From Aequorivita sp. (GTDB taxonomy: Bacteria; Bacteroidota; Bacteroidia; Flavobacteriales; Flavobacteriaceae): a DNA stretch of 6,217 nucleotides. The stretch covers positions 132,865 through 139,081 of the forward strand of contig NVXN01000005.1 in NCBI GenBank assembly GCA_002733915.1, written 5' to 3'. Shown piece by piece: positions 1 through 6,211 of the stretch. Under the pieces are notes generated by a model. It saw only the letters and a program-made list of their open reading frames with translations. It had not been told where the DNA came from and searched no databases. The position numbers and the translations under genes are program-made. Every line of letters starts with the position of its first letter. Position 1 is the stretch's first letter.

Positions 1-420
1 AATTTTTCCTTCAGAAATTTTTGTTCGTGTTTTTTCTGAAGAAATATAATTCAGATTTGGAAAACCGATTAAGGTTTCCAATTCATCGAGCATTTCCAAA
101 GAAGGAATGTGGGTAGTAGAGGTGACCACTATTTGCTTCACGGGAACTTCAACCACGGCGTCATAATTTTCAGGGTTTTTTAGGGGACTGTTTTTTTTAA
201 CTAAAGCATATTTAAATGTTTTGTCAGTTCCCGGCCATGGGTTTTTCAATGTTATTACTTTTATATTTCCCTGATCTTCAATTTCAAATCCCTTTGCATA
301 TATAACCTCAACCATTCTATGGTTTTGAGATTCGCTTTTTGATAATTTGGGAGCGTCGCTGTTGTTTCTGCAAGCCGCGAAAAAAAGTAAAAAACTTAAG
401 AGGAAAACAAATTTTTGCAT
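1..420 (-). CDS. btuF: BtuF-like ABC transporter substrate-binding lipoprotein (N-terminal 140 residues, cut by window edge)
   Basis: The frame is open from an ATG at 420-418 to the window edge, giving 140 residues with no stop, so the C-terminal part is missing. The N-terminus is a lipoprotein signal peptide: MQK, then a hydrophobic run ending FFAAC, with Cys17 as the lipidated residue. Around residues 89-120 the text reads PVKQIVVTSTTHIPSLEMLD, followed by ELETLIGFPNLNYI. This is the pattern of periplasmic metal-chelate/cobalamin binding proteins (PF01497): a basic residue and beta strand, T/S-T-H, then an 'L..LG..d.lvG' helix-turn. Residues after Cys17 (RNNSD) are only weakly acidic, so an inner-leaflet or periplasmic position is more likely than the cell surface (inference). 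The assignment to B12 rather than siderophore rests on the divergent riboswitch-controlled btuB. No clear Shine-Dalgarno precedes the ATG, which is common in Bacteroidota. An iron-siderophore binding protein is the main alternative. Confidence 0.78.
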   Translation of the reverse strand, partial: MQKFVFLLSFLLFFAACRNNSDAPKLSKSESQNHRMVEVIYAKGFEIEDQGNIKVITLKNPWPGTDKTFKYALVKKNSPLKNPENYDAVVEVPVKQIVVTSTTHIPSLEMLDELETLIGFPNLNYISSEKTRTKISEGKI

Positions 421-423
421 CTT

Positions 424-431
424 CAAAAATA
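424..431 (-). promoter_or_regulatory. Candidate -7 element for the btuF-like gene
   Basis: On the minus strand positions 431-424 read TATTTTTG, an exact match to the Bacteroidota -7 consensus TAnnTTTG. No good -33 TTTG lies at the usual distance; the best is TTAG at 454-451 with a 19-nt spacer. If used, transcription would start at about 418-420, making the message nearly leaderless. In AT-rich DNA this could be chance. Confidence 0.25.
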
Positions 432-440
432 ATGGTTTTG

Positions 441-473
441 TTTGGGCGAACTAATTTTTAAAACCTATTTTTG
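441..473 (+). promoter_or_regulatory. Bacteroidota-type promoter driving the riboswitch-btuB-btuG transcript
   Basis: TTTG at 441-444 matches the -33 element and TATTTTTG at 466-473 matches the -7 element TAnnTTTG exactly. The 21-nt spacer is in the accepted range for the primary sigma factor of Bacteroidota. The predicted start is about 476-480, exactly where the first helix of the cobalamin riboswitch begins, which supports the call independently. Confidence 0.75.
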
Positions 474-475
474 CA

Positions 476-668
476 ATGAATTTTGGTGAGCTGTTTTTCG
501 TATTGGGAAAAGCTCTTAAAAGGGAATTCGGTTAAAATCCGAAGCTGTTCCCGCAACTGTAAGTCGTCCCGAAGTATTTTTGGGCGTGCATGCTTCAAAA
601 ACCACTGTTCGTATTTGGCGGATGGGAAGGTTGCACAAAAGACAAGCCAGGAGACCTGCCTTATTCGT
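476..668 (+). promoter_or_regulatory. Cobalamin (adenosylcobalamin-type) riboswitch aptamer
   Basis: This RNA binds B12 and controls the downstream uptake genes. Conserved blocks appear in canonical order. The terminal helix P1 can form between ATGAAT 476-481 and ATTCGT 663-668. P2 pairs 488-499 with 505-515 (bulged G493). TTAAAAGGGAA lies at 516-526. A P4-type hairpin TTCGG/CCGAA sits at 527-531/539-543 and is enclosed by GGGAA 522-526 pairing with TTCCC 548-552. CCCGCAACTGTAAG follows at 550-563, then a P5 arm at 564-600, CCACTG at 602-607, a small hairpin at 607-623, GGGAAGG at 624-630, and the near-invariant B12 box AGCCAGGAGACCTGCC at 645-660. The length and completeness match the long cobalamin riboswitch family (RF00174). 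No U-tract terminator follows, so translational control is more likely than transcriptional. It reads only towards btuB; the divergent btuF-like gene is not covered. Confidence 0.96.
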
Positions 669-680
669 AACATAAAATAT

Positions 681-702
681 CAAACTTTCGGGATAAAGGT
701 TG
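681..702 (+). promoter_or_regulatory. Candidate riboswitch expression-platform hairpin (P13-like) holding the btuB ribosome-binding site
   Basis: AACTTT (683-688) can pair with AAGGTT (696-701), with one G-U pair, leaving the loop CGGGATA (689-695). The 3' arm holds AAAGG (695-699), the only Shine-Dalgarno-like stretch, 7 nt before the ATG at 707. The loop CGGGAT (689-694) is complementary to GTCCCG (566-571) in the riboswitch P5 arm. Cobalamin riboswitches of this family are known to switch through an L5-L13 kissing interaction, so this hairpin fits the P13 position. The pairing is read by eye, not folded computationally. Confidence 0.55.
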
Positions 703-706
703 AATT

Positions 707-2539
707 ATGAAGCAAATAGGTTTCCATATTATTTTGATCATTTTTCTGTGCTCCATTTCTGCGAATGCACAATTGGATAGTATTCAGCATTTGCCAGAAG
801 TTATGCTGACCGATTCTAAACTCGTACATTTTTCAAAAGGTTTTAATTTTGAAAAACTTGATGATTCCATTGTGGGGAGAAATGCTAACTCACTTACAGA
901 AACACTTCGGTATAATTCTACTATCTATTTTAAGGAGAACGGATATGGTATGGTTTCCTCTCCTTCCTTTCGGGGAACAAATGCCGCCCAGACTGCCGTA
1001 ATTTGGAATGGAATCAGTATAAATTCGGTCTTCACCGGGCAGGCCGATTTCAATATAATTTCTCCATTAAACTATGATGAAATTTCAATAAGAAGTGGCG
1101 GTGGTGGGGTACAATACGGCAGTGGTGCCGTGGGTGGCAGTATTCATTTAAATAATACTTTTTCTTTTAAAAAAATAGATACCACAGAGCTTGGTCTTCG
1201 CTTTGGAAGTTTTGCAACCTTGGGGGGCAGTGCCAGTACTACGCATACTTGGGGCAATCATTATTTAAATGTAGGTGTGGATTTTATCAGTTCAGATAAC
1301 GATTACGATTATGTGGGAAAGAATCAAAAAAACAATCACGGAGAATATTTACGTTTTTCAGCAAAAATAAATGAAGCCCGAAAACTGGAGAATGGCGTGG
1401 CAACCTGGAATTCGGAATATATCTATAACGATCGAAACTTTTCAGGAAGTTTAAATACGGTTGGGAAAGATGCCTATATAGACATCGTTACGCGGAATCT
1501 TTGGCAGATACAGCAAAAATTGGGAGCATTTCAAACAAAAATTGCTGCGGCACATCTCTTTGAACAGTTCCGTTACTTCCCCGATAGTGAAGAATCATTT
1601 TATGACGAAGGAAGCGCCAATACATTTGTCAGTTACTTTCAAACAGAGGTTTTTCTTCTGAAGAAGTTACGCGTTCATGGAAAGTTGGAGTATAATTATA
1701 TCACTGCTGAAGGGACTAATGTGGGGAAAAATGACCGTAAAACACTAGCTGCAGTATTTTTATTGAATCATAAGATTTCGGAAAATTTTACATATGGGAT
1801 TAATCTTAGAAAAGAGTTTTTGAATGATTTTGACAACCCTTGGCTCTTTTCTGCAGATGCAAAGTGGAAAATCTCTCCACGTTATGGAATTCGATTAAAT
1901 GGTTCAAAAAACTACCGTGTTCCTACATTCAACGATTTGTATTGGTACGCAGGCGGAAATCTTGAATTGCAACCGGAAACTTCGTATCAAGGGGAATTTG
2001 GACAGGAATTTTCATTTGGAAATTTTAATATCGATGTTGCGGCTTATTATATTTTTTCCGAGGATTTAATAAAATGGATCCCCGGAAATGGAGGCCTTTG
2101 GCAACCTGTGAATATCCAAAAAACTACCAATTATGGTCTTGAGGCAGTGGTTGGTTATTTCATTAAATTAAGCAAAGACCAAACATTGGATTTCAACGCA
2201 AATTATTCCTATACGCAGGCGGAAGATTTGGAAAAGAAAAAACAGCTAATCTACGTGCCCTTCCATAAAGCCAGTGGAATGTTACAATATAATTATAAAA
2301 AGGTTGCTGTTTACGCTCAAGGTTTGTTTAATGGTAAAGCTTATACCACAACCGACAATAGTGATAGTGTTGCGGGTTATACTGTTTTCAACTTTGGTGC
2401 AGAATATAAATTACCTTTTGAGCCAAATATCACTTTTGGAGTAAGACTTAAAAATGTTTTCAACACCTATTATGAAAATGTTTCTTTTAGACCCATGCCT
2501 TCGAGAAATTTCGAAATATTCTTAAACTTTAAAATATAA
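707..2539 (+). CDS. btuB: TonB-dependent outer-membrane cobalamin receptor BtuB
   Basis: This 610-residue protein carries cobalamin across the outer membrane using energy passed from the TonB-ExbB-ExbD complex. Residues 1-21 form a signal peptide (basic start, hydrophobic FHIILIIFLCSIS core, cleavage likely after ANA). A TonB-box-like EVMLTDS lies at 31-37. The plug domain spans about 45-150, with FRGTNAAQTAVIWNGISIN at 88-106 and the glycine-rich RSGGGGVQYGSGAVGGSI at 129-146. The rest alternates amphipathic strands of a 22-strand barrel and ends with the typical C-terminal GVRLKNVFNTYYE and RNFEIFLNFKI. There is no N-terminal carboxypeptidase-regulatory-like extension, so it is a short receptor close in size to E. 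coli BtuB rather than a SusC type. The cobalamin substrate is inferred from the riboswitch directly upstream and the BtuG-like gene 5 nt downstream. The ATG at 707 is chosen because it starts the signal peptide and follows AAAGG by 7 nt. Confidence 0.93.
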   Translation: MKQIGFHIILIIFLCSISANAQLDSIQHLPEVMLTDSKLVHFSKGFNFEKLDDSIVGRNANSLTETLRYNSTIYFKENGYGMVSSPSFRGTNAAQTAVIWNGISINSVFTGQADFNIISPLNYDEISIRSGGGGVQYGSGAVGGSIHLNNTFSFKKIDTTELGLRFGSFATLGGSASTTHTWGNHYLNVGVDFISSDNDYDYVGKNQKNNHGEYLRFSAKINEARKLENGVATWNSEYIYNDRNFSGSLNTVGKDAYIDIVTRNLWQIQQKLGAFQTKIAAAHLFEQFRYFPDSEESFYDEGSANTFVSYFQTEVFLLKKLRVHGKLEYNYITAEGTNVGKNDRKTLAAVFLLNHKISENFTYGINLRKEFLNDFDNPWLFSADAKWKISPRYGIRLNGSKNYRVPTFNDLYWYAGGNLELQPETSYQGEFGQEFSFGNFNIDVAAYYIFSEDLIKWIPGNGGLWQPVNIQKTTNYGLEAVVGYFIKLSKDQTLDFNANYSYTQAEDLEKKKQLIYVPFHKASGMLQYNYKKVAVYAQGLFNGKAYTTTDNSDSVAGYTVFNFGAEYKLPFEPNITFGVRLKNVFNTYYENVSFRPMPSRNFEIFLNFKI

Positions 2540-2544
2540 TTAAA

Positions 2545-3600
2545 ATGAAAATGATGAATAAAGTACTTTTTTTAGCTATTACAGCTCTATTTTTTGTGTC
2601 TTGTAACAATGACGATGATGGCCAGGCAGAATACATACCCGCGGCTTTTGAAAAGGGAATTTTAGTAACCAATGAGGGGCCCTTTGGAAACGGAAGTGGA
2701 AACATCACATTCATTTCTGAAGATTACAGTACTGTCACGCAAAATATTTACAGAACTGTAAATGGTACCGAATTGGGCAATGTAGTCCAATCCATGGGGT
2801 TTCAGGATGACAACGCTTATATTGTTGTAAACAATTCAAACAAAATTATGATTGTTAACAGGTATTCCTTTGAAGCCATTGATTCAATAAAAACCGGAAT
2901 CAATAATCCACGTTACTTTATGGGGGCCGATGGAAGTAGAGGGTATATAACAAACTGGGGAGATCCCAACGACAACGCTGATGATTTTGTTGCTGTGTTA
3001 GATTTGCGTGACAATACAGTGTCATCCACTATTCCAGTTTCTTTTGGACCGGAAAGAATGGTTTCATACAATAATAAAATCTATGTAGCCCACCAAGGTG
3101 GCTTTGGGCAGAATAACTTAATCTCCGTAATTTCAGGAAATACACTTGAAAGTACGATTACTGTTGGCGATGTTCCAAACGCCATGGTGGTTTCTGGTAA
3201 TTCACTCCTTGTATTGTGTGGAGGAAATCCGAGTTATACCGGAAATGAAACGGCCGGTTCTCTTGTGGAAATAAACCTTACAAATAACGAAGTTTTAAAT
3301 ACATATACTTTTGGAAATACAGACCATCCATCGAGTTTAACAATGGATGATAGCAATCTTTTTTATTCTTTAAACGGAAAAGTATATAAGCTAAACATGG
3401 GTTCTATAACCTTACCCGGAAACGATATTGTCAATGGCTTTTTCTATGCTTTGGAAGCAAAGGATGGATTGCTGTATGTTACAGATGCAGAGGATTTTGC
3501 AAGCAGAGGGTCTTTAAAAATATATGACCTTTCTACCAACCAACAGATTCAAGATTTCCAAACTGGAATTGTGCCGGGAGGAATTTATTTTAATGAATAG
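2545..3600 (+). CDS. btuG: BtuG-like surface lipoprotein, YncE/DUF5074-type beta-propeller
   Basis: This 351-residue protein is probably an extracellular cobamide-binding lipoprotein that caps BtuB. The signal peptide ends FFVSC with Cys20 lipidated, and NNDDDG follows, an acidic stretch like the Bacteroidota lipoprotein export signal that sends proteins to the outer face. From about residue 36 to the end the chain is built of repeated propeller blades. The first begins GILVTNEGPFGNGSGNITF, as in the DUF5074 family. Later ones show the 'hydrophobic strand, YNN/SGN turn, strand, D/N-L' pattern: NAYIVVNNSNKIMIVN (90-105), KIYVAHQGG (178-186), SLLVLCGG (220-227), GLLYVTD (308-314). About seven blades fit this length. 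BtuG of Bacteroides thetaiotaomicron is a seven-bladed propeller lipoprotein that binds B12 very tightly and pairs with BtuB. Riboswitch control and the 5-nt gap to btuB make the same role likely here. B12 binding itself is inferred. ATGs at 2551 and 2554 are alternative starts that keep the signal peptide. Confidence 0.82.
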   Translation: MKMMNKVLFLAITALFFVSCNNDDDGQAEYIPAAFEKGILVTNEGPFGNGSGNITFISEDYSTVTQNIYRTVNGTELGNVVQSMGFQDDNAYIVVNNSNKIMIVNRYSFEAIDSIKTGINNPRYFMGADGSRGYITNWGDPNDNADDFVAVLDLRDNTVSSTIPVSFGPERMVSYNNKIYVAHQGGFGQNNLISVISGNTLESTITVGDVPNAMVVSGNSLLVLCGGNPSYTGNETAGSLVEINLTNNEVLNTYTFGNTDHPSSLTMDDSNLFYSLNGKVYKLNMGSITLPGNDIVNGFFYALEAKDGLLYVTDAEDFASRGSLKIYDLSTNQQIQDFQTGIVPGGIYFNE

Positions 3601-3621
3601 TTTAACTATAAGATAAATGAA

Positions 3622-3663
3622 AAGCTCCGTTGAATTTTAAAAAATCAACGGAGCTTCTTTTTT
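3622..3663 (+). terminator. Strong intrinsic terminator ending the btuB-btuG transcript
   Basis: AAGCTCCGTTGA (3622-3633) and TCAACGGAGCTT (3645-3656) form a perfect 12-bp stem around an 11-nt AT-rich loop, followed by CTTTTTT (3657-3663). It lies 21 nt after the btuG-like stop and 13 nt past the stop of the convergent peptidase gene. On the minus strand the tail is only TTTTCATTTAT, so it may also stop the peptidase transcript, but less well. Confidence 0.92.
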
Positions 3664-3676
3664 AAATGCATGATCT

Positions 3677-5071
3677 TTAGTTGCCAATCATTTTCCCATA
3701 AATAGGAGAATCAGCGTTACTGTCTGAAAATTCTTTTAGATACTGAACCCCCTTATTGGATGGCATAGGCCGACCTGCAATCTCGAAGAGTGCAGCGGCA
3801 AGCAAGGGTTCATTTTCATCGCCCAATTGCCCTAGATTGAAATAATTTTCCTGTAATGGAATCTCTGGAAATAAACCCTCTACGTAATCAGTATTACCTG
3901 CCACGTTTGCAGTCTTGAAAACCAAAGGAAGCATAGCGTAATAATGAGATGGGTCTGCGTATTGTCTACTAAAAGCAGGTGCTGGAGCATCATAAAGCAA
4001 AAACGAGGCTTGGAATTTTCCAGTAGTTGTATCACCCACTTGGACGGTATTGATATAAGGGTCGAGACCGTTTATGACTAACTCACTTGCTGAAGCTGTT
4101 CTTTGGGTAGTAAGAATATATACATTGGCCAAGTTAAGACTGTTTATCGCTGATCCGTTGCTAATAGTATTATCAAATAGGCCATCCTGGGCGTTTTCGG
4201 CCTGCCGATCTTCATTCCAGAATTCTTTGTAAAAAACCTGTCCGTTAAATTGCCCGGTAATCATGCTGGCAAGGTCGGTTGCGGTTTCTACCGAGCCACC
4301 GCCATTGTATCTCAAATCCAGAACCAAATTGGTTACGCCTTCAGATTTTAGTTGTGCAAAAGCATTGTTGAGTTCCACCTCATAATCTCGGGTAAATGCA
4401 TTATACATTATGTATCCTATCTTTTCACCGTTAATATCCAGCGTTTTTACTTTGTAAACTGGATTCTCATTATATTGGGTTTTGTTTAGCAAGACCGTCT
4501 CACCGGTTTGAACAAAATTTGAACCATCATATGTTGCAAGTCCAATTGTATAGCTATTTGGCGCTAACAAATCATTAAAATTGTTTTCGGTTAATTGTTG
4601 GTTGTCTATGGTTGTGAAAATATCGCCCCTCTCTAACCCCTGCGCTTCGGCATCAGTATTTGGTAAAACATAGCGTACGTAACCAAACACATTCCCACTA
4701 CCGTCGGGATAATATACTAAGCCAAATTCCATTCCATTGCTTAGGCTAATTCCGCTTAGGGCATCTTCTATTACCCTAAAATCACTGTAAAGATTACTGA
4801 AGCGGTCCTGTGGCGACAATAGATAATCAAAGAGGGATTCTGGGGTGTCATAATTGTTTAAAAAATCCTCCAATTCCCCCTGGCTTGCAAAGGCATCATT
4901 AGCAAGTTCAGGAGTGTCGGCTTTATAGAGGTAATAATAATTTAAGCCTCGGTAAATAAAATTTTGAATATCAAGGGTGGATGCCGATCGAAAATTATCG
5001 TCCGCATCTTCAAAACAAGAAACAAAAAGTACCGAGATAGTTAGAAGGGAAATGAAAATTTTTCTTTTCAT
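3677..5071 (-). CDS. S41-family (C-terminal processing type) peptidase, lipoprotein with PDZ region
   Basis: This 464-residue serine protease of the tail-specific/CtpA family is anchored to an envelope membrane. The signal peptide ends LFVSC with Cys19 lipidated, followed by FEDADD, an acidic run suggesting export to the outer surface. Residues 30-110 form a helical N-terminal region. A PDZ-like domain lies at about 115-200 (YVLPNTDAEAQGLERGDIFTTID at 134-156). The S41 core lies at about 215-400 (KIGYIMYNAF, LDLRYNGGGSVETA at 251-264, VYILTTQRTASASE at 317-330). The catalytic dyad is visible: Ser327 in SASE and Lys352 in TTGK, exactly 25 residues apart as in E. coli Prc (Ser430/Lys455). The enzyme therefore looks active. 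It faces the sigma-factor gene divergently, and this arrangement may link them functionally. Its substrate is unknown. The ATG at 5071-5069 is supported by the signal peptide; no Shine-Dalgarno is visible. Confidence 0.93.
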   Translation of the reverse strand: MKRKIFISLLTISVLFVSCFEDADDNFRSASTLDIQNFIYRGLNYYYLYKADTPELANDAFASQGELEDFLNNYDTPESLFDYLLSPQDRFSNLYSDFRVIEDALSGISLSNGMEFGLVYYPDGSGNVFGYVRYVLPNTDAEAQGLERGDIFTTIDNQQLTENNFNDLLAPNSYTIGLATYDGSNFVQTGETVLLNKTQYNENPVYKVKTLDINGEKIGYIMYNAFTRDYEVELNNAFAQLKSEGVTNLVLDLRYNGGGSVETATDLASMITGQFNGQVFYKEFWNEDRQAENAQDGLFDNTISNGSAINSLNLANVYILTTQRTASASELVINGLDPYINTVQVGDTTTGKFQASFLLYDAPAPAFSRQYADPSHYYAMLPLVFKTANVAGNTDYVEGLFPEIPLQENYFNLGQLGDENEPLLAAALFEIAGRPMPSNKGVQYLKEFSDSNADSPIYGKMIGN

Positions 5072-5277
5072 AGATAGGTTTTATTAAGTATTCTTTTAAA
5101 CAGGTAAATTAGGGATTATATTGTAAAGGTAAAAATATGCTTTTTAGTCGAAAGTAATCCGAGTCTTTATTCAGTACCAAATCTTGTCGAAAATTCATGG
5201 ATAAAATTTCAATGTAACAAAAATAGAACCTGTTCGTCATTTAAATAGACGGCACCAAAACCAATGACCAAACCAAA
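5072..5277. other. Divergent intergenic region between peptidase and sigma-factor genes
   Basis: This 206-bp AT-rich gap must hold the promoters of both divergent genes. On the minus strand 5225-5218 reads TATTTTTG, matching the -7 consensus TAnnTTTG, but no TTTG or TTG lies 17-23 nt upstream; if used it would leave a leader of about 140 nt before the peptidase. I found no convincing TTTG/TAnnTTTG pair on the plus strand, which would be compatible with the sigma gene being read by an alternative sigma factor, possibly its own product (inference). No hairpin terminator, RNA motif or small gene was seen. Confidence 0.4.
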
Positions 5278-5784
5278 ATGGAAAAGACTGAATTTATTGC
5301 TTTAGTAATACCTTTTAAAGATAAATTGTACCGTTTGGCAAAGCGAATTTTAATATCAAAAGATGAAGCTGAGGATGCTGTGCAGGAAGTATTTATGAAA
5401 TTGTGGAATGGAAAACAAAATATCGAAAACTATAATAATCCTGAAGCGTTTGCAATCACGATGACGAAGAATTACTGCTTGGATCGTTTGAAATCGAAAC
5501 AGGCTTCAAACCTTAAAATTGTGCACAGCAATTATCAGACTTCCGAAAATATTGAAAAGAAAATTGAGGCAAATGATGGGGTTGAAATGGTTTTTAAGAT
5601 AATGGAAACTCTGCCAGAACAGCAGCGTATAGTACTCCAACTGCGCGATGTAGAACAATTTGAGTTTTCTGAAATTGCGCAGATGCTTGATAGTAATGAA
5701 ACAGCAATACGAGTGGCACTATCCCGGGCCCGCAAAACAGTTAGGGATGCAATGATAAAAAATTATAATTATGGAATCGGTTAA
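5278..5784 (+). CDS. ECF-family RNA polymerase sigma factor
   Basis: This 168-residue sigma factor is of the two-domain extracytoplasmic-function type, which directs RNA polymerase to a small envelope- or stress-related regulon. Sigma-70 region 2 spans about residues 10-75, with DEAEDAVQEVFMKLW at 29-43 (core-binding and -10 recognition helix) and AFAITMTKNYCLDRLKSK at 57-74. A short linker follows, then region 4 at about 104-157, with LPEQQRIVLQLRDVEQFEFS at 112-131 and the helix-turn-helix EIAQMLDSNETAIRVALSRARK at 132-153. There is no region 1.1 or 3 and no C-terminal extension, which is normal for ECF proteins. Its last 14 nt overlap the next gene, so the two are surely co-transcribed and probably translationally coupled. 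The regulon cannot be read from this window. The upstream ATG at 5264 is out of frame, so 5278 is the start. Confidence 0.95.
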   Translation: MEKTEFIALVIPFKDKLYRLAKRILISKDEAEDAVQEVFMKLWNGKQNIENYNNPEAFAITMTKNYCLDRLKSKQASNLKIVHSNYQTSENIEKKIEANDGVEMVFKIMETLPEQQRIVLQLRDVEQFEFSEIAQMLDSNETAIRVALSRARKTVRDAMIKNYNYGIG

Positions 5785-6211
5785 GATAAAACAAGTACTT
5801 GAAGCCTATTTTGAAGGCGAAACTACCCTTGCAGAAGAAAAATTGCTGGAGAACTATTTCAATAATGAAAAGATTTCCGATGACTTGCTTCAATACCAAC
5901 CCCTTTTCGCAGGATTGAAAGCCGCAAAAGCAGAACGATCCACCAGAGCTTTTCATTTACCCGAAGCATCTAAGCAGAAAACAATCAAGACCTGGTGGTA
6001 TGGAGTAGCTGCCATGCTTGTGGTAGCCTTTGGCGTGGGTAGTTTCTTCTTTTCGCAACCGGAGTATTCACAAGAAGAAAAAGAAGCTTTGGCAGCGTTT
6101 GAAAAAAGCAAGCAAGCAATGCTATTGCTTTCTGAAAATTTAAACAAAGGGACAGAACAGCTAACATTTGTTAGCCAATTTGAAAAAACAAAAGATAAAA
6201 TTTTTGAATAA
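5771..6211 (+). CDS. Probable anti-sigma factor, single-pass inner-membrane protein
   Basis: This 146-residue protein overlaps the sigma gene by 14 nt. Residues 1-72 are predicted cytoplasmic; the start VKIKQVLEAYFEGETTLAEE is typical of Bacteroidota proteins following ECF sigma genes (a short helix, then 'yfeGeTtleEE'). One transmembrane helix lies at about 75-94 (WWYGVAAMLVVAFGVGSFFF), leaving a periplasmic tail of about 50 residues rich in Glu and Lys and probably helical. There are no cysteines and only one histidine (His62), so the zinc-binding HxxxCxxC motif of classic ZAS anti-sigma factors is absent. The anti-sigma role is inferred from gene order, topology and the N-terminal pattern, not from a diagnostic motif. 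The stop at 6209-6211 is 6 nt from the window edge, so any following gene of the operon lies outside. Confidence 0.75.
   Translation: MESVKIKQVLEAYFEGETTLAEEKLLENYFNNEKISDDLLQYQPLFAGLKAAKAERSTRAFHLPEASKQKTIKTWWYGVAAMLVVAFGVGSFFFSQPEYSQEEKEALAAFEKSKQAMLLLSENLNKGTEQLTFVSQFEKTKDKIFE

Noticed and set aside
434..465. Inverted repeat GGTTTT (434-439) / AAAACC (460-465) straddling the plus promoter, a possible operator
   Set aside because: Only 6 bp per arm in AT-rich DNA with a 20-nt spacer; easily chance, and the riboswitch already explains control.
458..710. Open frames of 71-75 codons on both strands across the btuB leader
   Set aside because: They cover the conserved cobalamin riboswitch; their predicted peptides look like nothing known and base conservation there is explained by RNA structure.
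2529..2714. Minus-strand 61-codon frame across the btuB-btuG junction
   Set aside because: It lies antisense to the well-supported btuG signal peptide region and has no independent support.
5535..6167. Minus-strand open frames of 60-71 codons inside the sigma and anti-sigma genes
   Set aside because: They are antisense to clearly coding sequence, overlap each other and show no recognisable protein features.
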